Assembly: GCA_041691315.1 (NCBI GenBank)
Contig: JBEPUW010000001.1
Location: 1-64,000, forward strand
Reading direction: 5' to 3'
DNA from: Poindextera sp041691315
Lineage (GTDB): Bacteria > Pseudomonadota > Alphaproteobacteria > Caulobacterales > Caulobacteraceae
Length of the DNA stretch: 64,000 bases
The translations under genes were made by a program, and so were the position numbers. Below are positions 7,698-16,730 of this stretch, piece by piece. The notes beneath the pieces are model-generated. The model did not search any database. It had not been told where the DNA came from and was given only the letters and a program-made list of their open reading frames with translations. How positions within the stretch are numbered: the first letter of the stretch is position 1; every line of letters starts with the position of its first letter.

Positions 7698-8332
7698 CCG
7701 CCAAGCATCGCCTTTTCGGCGGCGATGTTGACGGCGAATGACGGCCGCGCGTGAAGGGCGGCCACATAGGCGGCGGTCTTCGGCCAGGTTTTGGCGTCTA
7801 CCTGATAGCCGGCGTGCAAGGCGTTGACGAACGGGCTTGCGACCGCGAGATCGGCCAAGGTCAGCCGGTCGTCGACCAGATAGCCCGATGCCGGGATGAC
7901 GCCCTCCAGATAGGTCATCAGCGGCGGGGCCTCCTCATGCTCGGCCTTGTCGGCGGCGTCCAGGTCACCGGGCCGGCCAAAGAATTTCGGCGACACCACG
8001 CGATTGAAAAACATCTTGGCCAGCGTTGGCGTGAGAATGGTGTCGGCGAACTCGTCGTACCAGACCGTACGCGCGCGCAGCTTCGGCTCGGGCGGAATCA
8101 TGGCCGGCTGTGGCTGCACGGCTTCCAGATAGGCAATGATGGCGCTGGAATCAGAGATGGCGAAGGCGCCGTCGCGAAAGCCCGGGATCTTGCCGAAAGG
8201 GCTGGTCTCGCGAAACGCCGGATCGGTCGAGTTGGGCGCGGTCGGATGGACCTCGAGCACCAACCCCTTTTCGTCCGCCACGGCGAGCAGCTTGCGGACA
8301 AAGGGCGACAGCGACGAACCGTAGACGATCAT
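7694..8332 (-). CDS. Glutathione S-transferase family protein
   Basis: A 212-residue protein with an N-terminal thioredoxin-like domain (MIVYGSSLSPFVRKLLAVAD) and a helical C-terminal domain. The segment PFGKIPGFRDGAFAISDSSAI contains the cis-proline and the SDSSAI turn that bind glutathione in this family. The serine near residue 8 of SLSPFVRK is the likely catalytic hydroxyl. The physiological substrate is unknown and it stands alone, tail to tail with the TPR gene. A longer reading frame exists upstream, but the family start fits the ATG at 8332. Confidence 0.88.
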   Translation of the reverse strand: MIVYGSSLSPFVRKLLAVADEKGLVLEVHPTAPNSTDPAFRETSPFGKIPGFRDGAFAISDSSAIIAYLEAVQPQPAMIPPEPKLRARTVWYDEFADTILTPTLAKMFFNRVVSPKFFGRPGDLDAADKAEHEEAPPLMTYLEGVIPASGYLVDDRLTLADLAVASPFVNALHAGYQVDAKTWPKTAAYVAALHARPSFAVNIAAEKAMLGG

Positions 8333-8440
8333 TGGGCGTTTCTCCTCAGCCGGCGAGTGCGGCCTTATCGTAGCACGGTGACGGACTAGGCAAACCGCTC
8401 TCGTGCTGAAGCCGCTGGGATCGCAGCGCTGCAACCGCGA

Positions 8441-8465
8441 TCCTTCTCCCGCGAGGGGAGAAGGA
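8441..8465. repeat. Short intergenic palindrome CCTTCTCCC/GGGAGAAGG
   Basis: A perfect 10-bp stem (8441-8450 with 8456-8465) around GCGAG lies in the 178-bp gap between the glutathione transferase start and the esterase stop. The motif resembles a widespread proteobacterial intergenic repeat. It lacks a T-tract, so it is not a classic terminator; it may still stabilise the 3-prime end of the esterase transcript. Confidence 0.5.
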
Positions 8466-8510
8466 ACGCGCGACTGGACCTCAGGCTGAAGCGGTCGCCG
8501 CGGCGGTGTC

Positions 8511-10094
8511 TTAGCTTGCGGCTACCTTGCGCGTTCGCGGCTTGGACGCTGCGGACTTCACGTTCGGTTTGGCGCTGCGGATAACGCCAATCGCGTCGAG
8601 CACCGCCGCGTTGGGGGTCTTGCGGACGATCGGACCGATATTGGTGAAGTCGAGCAACCGATCGGTCTTCGCCTTATAGGCCGGCCAGGCCGGGCGGCCG
8701 TCGCCGTTCGGATCTCCCGTCTTGGCGAAGGCGAGCCAATAGGCGCTCGCCACGTCTGAGGCCGCCTGGTCCATCGCGTCGGTCGGCCAGGTCGAGGCGT
8801 TCAGGGTGCGGAACACGTATTGCCGTTCGGCCGCGTGCGGCGTCGCCTTGACGCGATCCATTATCGAGGCCGACAGCACCGAGAAGCGATAGAGAAAGCT
8901 CGGCTCGCCGCATCTGGCGTGCAGGGCGGCCAGATGGCGCGCCGGTTCGGTGAAGATCAGGTCGCTGACTGCGTGGTCCTTGAACGCCGCTTCGCTCGGA
9001 TAGACGGCGGCCAGGGCTGCGCGCGCCTCCTCGGACAGAGGGGTGAGGCGTTTGAACGCGCCGTCGAACGCCTTTGCGGGGATACGGAACTCCAGCGCAT
9101 TCGATCCGGCCAAATAGGGAACCCGCGCCTGGGCGCCGCTCTCGAAGGCGGCGACCACGTCCTGGGTCAGCAGCTTGCCGTCGAGGATCGGGCCCCAACC
9201 CGACCCCACGTCCGGATCGCCGGCTTCCATGATCGTCTTGGCGTCTATGGCGCGCAGAGCCGCCGCGCTGCTGGCGGCGATGTTCAGCGATTCGACGAAG
9301 GCCTCACCCTGCTGCTCGGCCTTGGCGAACGGCGTGCCCGGCTCGCGCCCGGCGCCCGACTGGCTGATGGCCTTGTGGAACAGGCCGCGCGCCAGCGGTG
9401 AGACCATCAGCCGGTTGACCGACATGCCGCCGGCCGATTCGCCGAAGATGGTCACGTCGCCGGGATCGCCGCCGAACGCCGCGATGTTGCGCCTGACCCA
9501 TTCCAGCGCCGCGATCTGGTCCATCAGGGCGTAGTTGCCCTTCAGCTCGTCGGGCTGGTCGGCGGTCAAGAGCGGGTGGGCGAAGAAGCCCAGCCGGCCC
9601 AGCCGGTAGTTGACGCCGACCACCACCACTCCGTCGCGGGCCAGATTGGCGCCGTCATAGAGGGCCGCGGTCGCCGAGCCGTTGACGAAGCCGCCGCCAT
9701 GGATCCAGACCATGACCGGCAGGGCCGCCTCGCCGCGCTCCACCGGGGTCCAGATGTTGAGGGTCAGGCAGTCCTCGCTCATCGGCAGCGGCCCGACGCC
9801 GTTGTCCTCCGGCTTGTGGACCTGCAGCGAGATCGGGCCGTTGTATTGGGCCCGGCGCAGGCCTCGCCATGGCGTGGTGGGCTGCGGCGGCCGCCAGCGC
9901 AGATCGCCGATCGGAGCGGCGGCGTAGGGCACGCCCTTGAAGGCGAGCACGCCGGCCTTGACGACGCCAACCAGGGCGCCGGACTCGATCTCGACGGTGG
10001 AGGTCGATCGCGAGCCGCGCACCAGAGCGGCCGCTCCAGCAGCCAGGGCCGCGACTCCAACGGAAGCCAGGGCGATCACGCCAGCGCGTTTCAA
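8511..10094 (-). CDS. Type B carboxylesterase, membrane-anchored or secreted
   Basis: A 527-residue alpha/beta hydrolase of the carboxylesterase/cholinesterase family. The nucleophile elbow FGESAGG places the catalytic serine at residue 220, the oxyanion hole is IHGGGF at about 131-136, and EDCLTLNIW at about 107-115 is the family signature. The first 25 residues are a hydrophobic segment after MKR with no clear cleavage site, so the enzyme is either exported or anchored in the inner membrane. The C-terminus ends in a basic Lys/Arg-rich tail. It should hydrolyse carboxylic esters of unknown origin. Confidence 0.9.
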   Translation of the reverse strand: MKRAGVIALASVGVAALAAGAAALVRGSRSTSTVEIESGALVGVVKAGVLAFKGVPYAAAPIGDLRWRPPQPTTPWRGLRRAQYNGPISLQVHKPEDNGVGPLPMSEDCLTLNIWTPVERGEAALPVMVWIHGGGFVNGSATAALYDGANLARDGVVVVGVNYRLGRLGFFAHPLLTADQPDELKGNYALMDQIAALEWVRRNIAAFGGDPGDVTIFGESAGGMSVNRLMVSPLARGLFHKAISQSGAGREPGTPFAKAEQQGEAFVESLNIAASSAAALRAIDAKTIMEAGDPDVGSGWGPILDGKLLTQDVVAAFESGAQARVPYLAGSNALEFRIPAKAFDGAFKRLTPLSEEARAALAAVYPSEAAFKDHAVSDLIFTEPARHLAALHARCGEPSFLYRFSVLSASIMDRVKATPHAAERQYVFRTLNASTWPTDAMDQAASDVASAYWLAFAKTGDPNGDGRPAWPAYKAKTDRLLDFTNIGPIVRKTPNAAVLDAIGVIRSAKPNVKSAASKPRTRKVAAS

Positions 10095-10205
10095 GATTGC
10101 ATCTCCTCAAGATCCGACCGGCCGCAGTTTCCACAAGCCCTTGACGCGGCGCCAGTCATTTCGTGTGGTCGCCGCCGAACGCGACACTTACGGGGAACGC
10201 CGGCC

Positions 10206-11078
10206 ATGACCATGACCCGGGACGACTTGGCCGAACGGGCCTTCATCTATGGCGGCAAGGACGGCGTCAGCGTCGCCGCCTATCGCTGGAGCGGCGCCGA
10301 GCCCGCCCGCTTCGTGGTCCAGATCGCCCACGGCATGGCCGAGCATGCCCGCCGCTACATGCCGGTGGCGCGCGACCTGATCGCCGCCGGCGCCCTGGTC
10401 TATGCCAACGACCACCGCGGTCACGGCCGAACCGCCGGTTCGGTCGATAAGCTGGGTGATTTCGGCGAGGGCGGCTACGACGCCATGCCCGAGGACATGG
10501 CCATTCTGACCCGGCAGATACGCACCGAGCAGCCCGGCCTGCCGGTCATCCTGCTCGGCCATTCCATGGGGTCCTTCGCCGCCCAGGTCTATGCGCTCGA
10601 CCACAGCGACCTGATCGACGGACTGGTGCTGTCCGGCTCGACCGCCATCGACGTCTTGGCCAAGGCCCGCGCCGAGGCGGGCGGTACGCTGAACACACCG
10701 TTCGAGCCGTCGCGCACGGCCTATGACTGGCTGAGCCGCGACGAGGCTGCGGTCGACGCCTATATCGCCGACCCCTATTGCGGCTTTCAGGGCCGCAATC
10801 GCCCGGCGACACAGGCTGGCGCGCAAAGGGCGGCCAATCCGGCTGAGCTCAAACGCATCCGCCCGGACCTGCCGATCTACCTGTTCGCCGGCGACAAGGA
10901 CCCATTGAACGGCGACCTGGCCTTCCTGCACGTGCTGATCGAGCGCTACCGTGCCGCGGGCGTGAAGGACGTGACCTACGACTTCTATCCCGGCGGCCGC
11001 CACGAGATGCTCAACGAGACCAACCGCGACGAGGTGATCGCCAACCTGATGAAGTGGATTAATCGGGTGGCGGGTTAG
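10206..11078 (+). CDS. Alpha/beta hydrolase, monoacylglycerol lipase-like
   Basis: A 290-residue serine hydrolase. HGMAEHARRY at about 42-51 and NDHRGHGRTAG at about 68-78 are typical of the lysophospholipase/monoglyceride lipase group. The nucleophile is Ser120 in GHSMGS, with a likely acid in AGDKDPLNG and the histidine in GGRHEMLNE near the end. A GGGGAA ribosome site lies 8 bases before the ATG at 10206. It has no signal peptide. It is transcribed away from the type B esterase across a 111-bp interval. Confidence 0.9.
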   Translation: MTMTRDDLAERAFIYGGKDGVSVAAYRWSGAEPARFVVQIAHGMAEHARRYMPVARDLIAAGALVYANDHRGHGRTAGSVDKLGDFGEGGYDAMPEDMAILTRQIRTEQPGLPVILLGHSMGSFAAQVYALDHSDLIDGLVLSGSTAIDVLAKARAEAGGTLNTPFEPSRTAYDWLSRDEAAVDAYIADPYCGFQGRNRPATQAGAQRAANPAELKRIRPDLPIYLFAGDKDPLNGDLAFLHVLIERYRAAGVKDVTYDFYPGGRHEMLNETNRDEVIANLMKWINRVAG

Positions 11079-11105
11079 GCTCGGCGCCACGCCCCTAATT
11101 AATAA

Positions 11106-11259
11106 CCGTCATGGCCCGACTTGTTCGGGCCATCCATGAACACCGGCCGACGTGGTTTTTCACGACCTGGCCGATCCGCTGATGATCACAGCCGAACGTG
11201 AGTGTTCATGGATCCCCCGCATTCCGCTTCGCCCCCGGGGGGGATGACGGGTTTTTTTT
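11106..11259. repeat. REP-like palindromic element, family 1 copy 1 (also terminator-like)
   Basis: The element is bounded by CCGTCAT (11106-11112) and ATGACGG (11244-11250). Inside are a hairpin GGCCCGACTTGTTCGGGCC and the inverted pair ATCCATGAACAC / GTGTTCATGGAT. Eight T residues follow at 11252-11259, so it probably also terminates the hydrolase transcript. Related copies are at 50237-50332 and 53134-53218. Confidence 0.8.
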
Positions 11260-11263
11260 GGCG

Positions 11264-12028
11264 CTAAATCCCCGCGTACCACTCGTAGCCGCGGTCTTCC
11301 CAGAAGCCGCCCTTGCCGCCCTGGATGTTGTCGAGCCGGTCGACCGCCTCGATGCTCATCACGTACTTGGCCTGCTTGTAGCCAAGCTGGCGTTCGACGC
11401 GCAGGCGCAGCGGCGCCCCGTGGCCCACCTCCAGCGGCGCGCCGTTCAGGTCGTAGGCCAGGATGGTCTGTGGGTGGAAGGCGTCGACCAGGTCGATGCT
11501 CTCGTAATAGGGCGACCCCGCCGCCAGCTCGTCGGCGCAGTGGAAGACGATGAAGCGGGCGCCTGCCGCCAGGCCCGACAGCCGCAGGACCTGGCTCAGC
11601 GGCACCCCGCTCCACTGGCCGATGGCGCTCCAGCCCTCGACGCAGTCGTGGCGAGTGATCTGGGTGCGGCCGGGCATGGCCCTGAGCTGGGCCAGCGACA
11701 GGCTGAGCGGCCGGGTCACCAGGCCGTTCACCGCCAGCCGCCAGTCGGCGAACCCGGTGTCCAGCATGGCCTTGTAGGCGTCACCGCCGGGATGCTCGGT
11801 GCCGTTGACCTTGAAGACCGGCGACAGGTCGGCGTGGCTGAATTCCCGCGCCAATGGCTGGCCGGACTGCAGCAGGCGCTGGGTGCGATAGGACAGGCCC
11901 TCGGCGGAGCGGATGATCTTGAGAACCTGCGGCGACCTCGACGCCTGGTCGCAGCCGGTCAGCAGTCCGCCCAGCCCGGCCGCGGCGCTGGCCACCAGGC
12001 CCCGGCGCGAAACGATCAGCCCGCTCAT
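11264..12028 (-). CDS. Molybdopterin-dependent oxidoreductase (sulfite oxidase/MsrP fold)
   Basis: A 254-residue member of the sulfite oxidase superfamily. Cys129 in TRHDCVEGWSAIGQW is the expected molybdenum ligand. The N-terminus combines a twin-arginine signal (SRRGLVAS, residues 7-14) with a lipobox-like GLLTGC ending at Cys26, suggesting a Tat-exported and possibly lipidated protein. It overlaps the upstream cytochrome b gene by 4 bases (ATGA), so electrons are probably exchanged with that membrane partner. The substrate is unknown; the partner differs from the MsrQ type, so methionine sulfoxide reduction should not be assumed. Confidence 0.88.
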   Translation of the reverse strand: MSGLIVSRRGLVASAAAGLGGLLTGCDQASRSPQVLKIIRSAEGLSYRTQRLLQSGQPLAREFSHADLSPVFKVNGTEHPGGDAYKAMLDTGFADWRLAVNGLVTRPLSLSLAQLRAMPGRTQITRHDCVEGWSAIGQWSGVPLSQVLRLSGLAAGARFIVFHCADELAAGSPYYESIDLVDAFHPQTILAYDLNGAPLEVGHGAPLRLRVERQLGYKQAKYVMSIEAVDRLDNIQGGKGGFWEDRGYEWYAGI

Positions 12029-12981
12029 GGTTGCGCCTCCGCCTTCACGACATAGCGGCCGGTGATCATCGAGCCGATCTCGTTCACCACCCCGGCCAGG
12101 AAGACCTCGACCACGTGCACCAGGATGAAGAGCACGATCAGGTTGGCGCTGATGAAATGGATCGTCCGCGCCGACTGCCGGCCGCCGAACAGGGTGAGCA
12201 GGCCAGGCAGGATCGAATCGAAGCCCGGCGACATGGTCAGGCCGGTCCCGACCATCAGCGGCAAGAGGATGAAGATGACGATCAGATAGGTCAGCTTCTG
12301 CAGCACGTTGTAGCGCTTGGCCTCCTCGCCCGTCGGGTGTTTCAGGCGGATATGGTCCCAGATGCTCGCAAGGATGCTGCGCGGACGGATCTGTTCGCCG
12401 CTCGGCGCCAGGTCGCGGCGGAAGTGGCCGGTGAGCAGGCCGGCGACCAGATAGATCAGGCCGTTGATCACGAACAGCCAGGCGAAGAAGAAGTGCCAGT
12501 TGCGGCCGGTCGCCAGGTCGCGATAGCTCGGAATGGTCAGCCAGCCCGGAAAGCCCTGCAAGGTCGGCTGGCCGTTGGCGCCCTTGGAAACGCCGAGGAA
12601 TCCGGTGGTGGTCAGCTTCAGGCCGCCAATATGAGTGACCCCGACCAGGCCGTGCGGCGAGTTCATCGCCGCCAGCTCGGCGATCGGCTTGTCGGCGTCG
12701 GCGCCGTACTGGCCCCAGTAAAGCCTGGGATGGGCGTTGAAGATCTGCGCGCCGCTCATGACCAGAAGGCTGATCGCCAGGACGTTGATCCAGTGTGTCA
12801 GCCGCACGATGACGCTGTGCCGATAGATCACCTCGCGCGCCGGCTTCACCGGCGCTGGCGCCGCGGTGGGCGGCACAGTCGCTGCGGCGACGGGCTGGGC
12901 CGGGGTCTCGGGCACCGCCGGAGACTCGGCCGCCGCGACAGCCTCTGGCTCGAGCGGCGGGTCGGTATCGCTAGCTGACAT
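12025..12981 (-). CDS. Cytochrome b (b561/FdnI-like) membrane subunit
   Basis: A 318-residue membrane protein with a Pro/Ala-rich cytoplasmic N-terminal tail of about 50 residues, then RHSVIVRLTHWINVLAI and at least three further hydrophobic helices. Histidines in the first helix (RHSV, LTHW), in RNWHFFFAW and in the last helix (FILVHVVEVFLAG) are candidate heme b ligands. It belongs to the cytochrome b561 group that links quinone to periplasmic molybdoenzymes. It is the first gene of a two-gene operon with the molybdopterin oxidoreductase. The long disordered tail is unusual for the family. Confidence 0.87.
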   Translation of the reverse strand: MSASDTDPPLEPEAVAAAESPAVPETPAQPVAAATVPPTAAPAPVKPAREVIYRHSVIVRLTHWINVLAISLLVMSGAQIFNAHPRLYWGQYGADADKPIAELAAMNSPHGLVGVTHIGGLKLTTTGFLGVSKGANGQPTLQGFPGWLTIPSYRDLATGRNWHFFFAWLFVINGLIYLVAGLLTGHFRRDLAPSGEQIRPRSILASIWDHIRLKHPTGEEAKRYNVLQKLTYLIVIFILLPLMVGTGLTMSPGFDSILPGLLTLFGGRQSARTIHFISANLIVLFILVHVVEVFLAGVVNEIGSMITGRYVVKAEAQP

Positions 12982-13119
12982 CGTCGCCGTCTCTCCGCCT
13001 TCGACGCGCCTAGTCTAGCGCCAAGCTTCGCGCGGCGACACCTCGCGGTTAATCGTCTCGCAAGCACCGGGGCCGCAAGGTCCAGTTGCGACGGACCAAG
13101 GGGCAGGACCATCTCGCGG

Positions 13120-14646
13120 ATGACCGAGGCGTTCGACTATTCGGCCAGGGCCATTACGGCGGCGTTGTCGCCGCGACTTGACGGCCTTCCCTCGACCGCA
13201 ACCCTGCTTACGCAGGGCGGCGACGCCCGGATCACGCTCGATCCCGCCACGGCGCGCAACAAGTATGGCTGTACGGCGACGCCGGCGGACGGCATGGCCG
13301 ATTTCAGCTCCTCGACGGCGTCGACCATCTCAGCCCGGGGTTTCGCCGCCGCCGACGCCTTGCGCCAGCGGCTGGCGGCGATGCAGGGGCGCGAGCGCTG
13401 CGCCGCCACCTATGGCCGCGAGCTTGATCGCCTGCGCACCGAACTGACCGATCTCTGCGGCCTGAGCAACATGGCCGGGCTGGACGTCGTCTTCGCCGCC
13501 TCGGGCACCGATCTTCACCTGCTGGCCGCGGCCCTGGTCGGCGGCACGCCGGACCGGCCGCTGGTCTCGATCGACGTCGAGGCCGAGGAGACCGGCAGCG
13601 GCGTGCCCGACGCCCTGTCCGGCCGGCACTTCTCCAGCCATACCGCGCTCGGCGAGACCGTCGCCTCCGGCGCGGGCGTCGGCGCCCATGCGGAGTTTGC
13701 CGCGGTTCCCGTGCGCGACGAAGGCGGCGCTTTGCGTTCCACCGCCGACATCGAGGTCGAGCTGGACGCCCTGGTTCTCGACGCCGCCATGTCGGGCCAG
13801 CGCGCGTTGCTGACCGTGACCGACGTCTCCAAGACCGGCCTGATCTCGCCGCCTCTGGATGTGGTGCTGGCGCTGGTCCGGCGGTTTCCGAAGACCCTGG
13901 AAGTGCTGGTCGACGCCTGCCAGTTCCGCCTCGCGCCTGACACGCTCCGGGCCTATCTCGACCAGGGCTTCATGGTCGCGGTGACCGGCTCGAAATTCCT
14001 CACCGGCCCGACCTTTTCCGGCGCGCTCTTCGTGCCCCGGTCGGTCGGCGAGCGGCTGAACAGCCGGCTGCTGCCGCCGGGCCTGCGCGCCTATTCCGCC
14101 CGCGCGGACTGGCCCGCCGAGTGGGTCGCCGGCGCCAGCATGACCGAGGCCGCCAATTTCGGCCTGCTGCTGCGCTGGGAAGCGGCCCTGGCCGAGCTGC
14201 GCGCCTTCCGCGCCCTGCCCGCGGGCGAAGTGAAGGCTTTCATGGACGCCTTCGCCGCCGCCATCCACACCCGGCTGGTCGACGATCCGGCCTTCGTGCC
14301 GTTGCCCACCCGTCGACTGAACCGCACCGCGATCTGCGCCGCCGGCGCCTGGGACCGCGCGCCCAGCATCTTCCCCTTCCTGCTCCGCGTGCCGGGCCGG
14401 CGCTACCTCAGCCTGGCCGAAACCGAGGCGGTTTACCGCGCCCTGGCCGACGACGGCGCCCGCCTGGGCCAGCCCGTCCGCTGCGGGCTCCGCGACGGCG
14501 CGCCGGTCAGCGCCCTGCGCCTCTGCAACAGCGCCAGGCTGATCACCGAAGCCCTGGGCGAGGGCGAGCCCGATGCGGTCATCGCTCGGGCGCTTGGCGT
14601 GCTCGACGCCGTCTCGGCCGCGTCGCTCCGGGTTCTCCACTCATAA
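13120..14646 (+). CDS. PLP-dependent fold-type I enzyme of unknown reaction
   Basis: A 508-residue protein with aminotransferase class V-like features. Lys292 in VTGSKFLTGP is the probable PLP Schiff-base lysine, DACQFR at 265-270 supplies the aspartate for the pyridine nitrogen, and FAASGTDLHLL at about 125-135 resembles the phosphate-binding turn. It is longer than most class V enzymes and carries about 60 extra N-terminal residues. I do not recognise a specific function. It is transcribed towards the regulator/TadG pair, with only 60 bases between the converging stops. A second PLP enzyme lies 3 kb away (17903-19372), but the two are not obviously homologous. Confidence 0.82.
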   Translation: MTEAFDYSARAITAALSPRLDGLPSTATLLTQGGDARITLDPATARNKYGCTATPADGMADFSSSTASTISARGFAAADALRQRLAAMQGRERCAATYGRELDRLRTELTDLCGLSNMAGLDVVFAASGTDLHLLAAALVGGTPDRPLVSIDVEAEETGSGVPDALSGRHFSSHTALGETVASGAGVGAHAEFAAVPVRDEGGALRSTADIEVELDALVLDAAMSGQRALLTVTDVSKTGLISPPLDVVLALVRRFPKTLEVLVDACQFRLAPDTLRAYLDQGFMVAVTGSKFLTGPTFSGALFVPRSVGERLNSRLLPPGLRAYSARADWPAEWVAGASMTEAANFGLLLRWEAALAELRAFRALPAGEVKAFMDAFAAAIHTRLVDDPAFVPLPTRRLNRTAICAAGAWDRAPSIFPFLLRVPGRRYLSLAETEAVYRALADDGARLGQPVRCGLRDGAPVSALRLCNSARLITEALGEGEPDAVIARALGVLDAVSAASLRVLHS

Positions 14647-14705
14647 AAATTGCAGGCGCCGGCGCGATCCGGTCAACGCTGGATACCGCTCATCCTCGAC
14701 CCGCT

Positions 14706-15203
14706 CTAGGCGGCGGGGACGTCCAGGCTCACCAAGCCCTCGGCGACCATCTTGTCCAGAAGCGCAGTCCATCTGCGCCGGTCCGTAGCCGCCCCCGCAT
14801 GGCTGGAGGACTCAAGAGCAGCGGCGGCGACCTTGACGAGCGTCTTGGGGCTGACAGGCTTATGGCACACGCAGTACGCACCGAGCAGCTTTGCGGTCGC
14901 CAGCAACAGATCGGCGCCCGCGGCCGCGGAGCCGCCCGACACCGCGACGATTACCGTGTGAGGCCAACGCTTGCGGATCTCTCCGATCAGCTCGATTCCG
15001 TCACGATTCGGCATATTGATATCGGTTACGACCAGGTCGGCCGCGTTCGCCAGGAGCCATTCGAGGGCTTCTTTTCCGTCGCAGGCGGCCGCGAGATCAG
15101 GCGTCAGCTCGGCGAGCGCCTCCAGCGCGATCGCCCGAAATACGGGATCGTCATCTACAATCAAGATGAACGGGGAGGATGACGTTCCTGAGGCGACAAA
15201 CAT
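14706..15203 (-). CDS. Stand-alone response regulator (receiver domain)
   Basis: A 165-residue protein consisting of one receiver domain and a short C-terminal extension of about 35 residues. Acidic cluster DDD at 17-19, phospho-acceptor Asp61 in TDINMPNRDG, Ser89 in VSGG and Lys115 in HKP are all present, so it should be phosphorylatable. It has no DNA-binding or enzymatic output domain. It follows the TadG-like gene with a one-base TGATG overlap and is therefore translationally coupled to it. The same partnership, in reverse order, appears at 23000-24819. The nearby hybrid kinase (19397-22897) is the obvious candidate phosphodonor. Confidence 0.9.
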   Translation of the reverse strand: MFVASGTSSSPFILIVDDDPVFRAIALEALAELTPDLAAACDGKEALEWLLANAADLVVTDINMPNRDGIELIGEIRKRWPHTVIVAVSGGSAAAGADLLLATAKLLGAYCVCHKPVSPKTLVKVAAAALESSSHAGAATDRRRWTALLDKMVAEGLVSLDVPAA

Positions 15204-16459
15204 CAGTTTTTCAAGACCAGCTTTCCGCCCTTTGCCGGGCCAACCCCGATCGGCACGGGAACCGTCGAGCCGGTGTAGTTGGTGTTGATGACCAGATTGG
15301 GTGAGCCGGTCATGGTCAGGGCGCTGGCCGCGATGACGGTCCAGTCCGACGCCTGCGCGGCCTTCTTGCCGCCCTGAATGTTCAAGGTCGCGTTGGGGAC
15401 ATAGATCGCCCCCGTGACATTGACAAACGGGTCGCTCTGCAAGGTGAACGTGCCGGTGTCGGCCCGGTCGTCGATGAGCACGAAGCCGGCGAGCGGCCCG
15501 GACTGGCGACCGACCAGGCTGATGCTTGAGGCGCCCTTGAAATCGAGCGTCACACCCTTGGCGAAGATCATGACGACATCCGTGCCGGCGATCTGCGCCC
15601 CGCCCTTCAGTGACAGGTCGCCGCCGAAATAGTGCTCGCCTGGGCCAAGCGTCAGCACCGTGTTTCCTTTTACGGTCATGGCGCCGCAGTGCACCCCGGC
15701 GGGAAGGGTCTGGTTAGCCTGGATATCGACGTTGTTTCCGCTGGGAGAGCCCGGACAGTTGGTCGGAAAGGACGTGTTCAGCGCCGCAAACGGGTCGCCG
15801 ATGACCGGCGCGCCCATGTTGGCGGACGGCGTGATGGGACCGCTCGCGGTGAGACCGGCCTCGCTCTCGGTCGCCGCCAGGGCCGCGCCCCCGTCGACCT
15901 TGAGGCTCTGATTGCCGTGCACCAGGCACGGGGCCTGAAGCTGCGATCCGCCGGTCAGGTGCAGATCGTCGCCGCCCGATGGCCCCATCACAAGGACGCA
16001 GAGCGGCGACTTGCCCATGGTCATGGCGGTCGCCTCGACGTGCGTTCGGAAGCCGCCGGCGGGCAGCATGTTGCCAAAAAAGGACATGCGGTAGGTGTCG
16101 ATCGAGACCTTGATGGTGGCCTCATCGATGACGTTGGCCGTCACGGTAACCTGGTCCTCGGAGGACATCCTGGCGAGCTGGGCGTTGGCGTAGGCCTGGG
16201 TCCGCTGGTCCGAGCCGTTTGGCGCGACACTCAGCTGGCGCGCGCCCCACAGAGCCGCAGCGTCCGCGACGTCCTGAGTCATCGAGCGATCGGATTGAAT
16301 TTGCGACAGCTCGACACCGCCCAGCCCGAGCACGGCCAGAATCGGAATCACCATCGCGAAGATCACCGCGACGCCGCCGGACCGGTCCAGACTATAACCG
16401 GCCAGTCGGTTGCTTCGCACTCGCCCGCGCACCGAACCTCTATCGCCCCATCTGCCCAC
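15203..16459 (-). CDS. TadE/G-like surface or secreted protein, paralog A
   Basis: A 418-residue protein with the N-terminal TadG signature: a basic stretch, then SGGVAVIFAMVIPILAVLGLG as the single membrane or prepilin-like segment and MTQDVADAAALWGARQL after it. The rest (about residues 140-418) is glycine/asparagine-rich and looks beta-structured, with stepwise motifs such as LGPGEHYFGGDLSLKGGAQI. The C-terminal segment SPNLVIN-NY-GSTVPVP is shared almost word for word with the product of 23593-24819. No other tad genes are in the window. Start at 16459 is tentative because a long basic N-terminus precedes the membrane segment. Confidence 0.85.
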   Translation of the reverse strand: MGRWGDRGSVRGRVRSNRLAGYSLDRSGGVAVIFAMVIPILAVLGLGGVELSQIQSDRSMTQDVADAAALWGARQLSVAPNGSDQRTQAYANAQLARMSSEDQVTVTANVIDEATIKVSIDTYRMSFFGNMLPAGGFRTHVEATAMTMGKSPLCVLVMGPSGGDDLHLTGGSQLQAPCLVHGNQSLKVDGGAALAATESEAGLTASGPITPSANMGAPVIGDPFAALNTSFPTNCPGSPSGNNVDIQANQTLPAGVHCGAMTVKGNTVLTLGPGEHYFGGDLSLKGGAQIAGTDVVMIFAKGVTLDFKGASSISLVGRQSGPLAGFVLIDDRADTGTFTLQSDPFVNVTGAIYVPNATLNIQGGKKAAQASDWTVIAASALTMTGSPNLVINTNYTGSTVPVPIGVGPAKGGKLVLKN

Positions 16460-16730
16460 ATTGAGTATTTAGCCGCGCAAGATAAAAATTGGGTGAAACG
16501 TCTCAATGTCGAAGGACGACACAGCAATAAGTGCCCCCTTCCTTGTTGACGCGAAGGTGTTCCGGCCGACCGACAATTGACTCACGAAGGCGAATTTATT
16601 GCAAGGTGAAGCTTGTTGCTGGCCGCGCGCTTTCGGAAGTCGCCCATGAACCTGGTCCGGAGAAGGCTGTCGAATTGATCGAGGCTCCGGCGCACAGAGC
16701 CCTGCCACGGCCGCGCTTAGTGCGTAACGC

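Noticed and set aside
16469..16708. 79-codon minus-strand frame before the TadG-like gene
   Set aside because: No ribosome site or domain; the interval more likely holds the TadG promoter, although no convincing promoter boxes were found.
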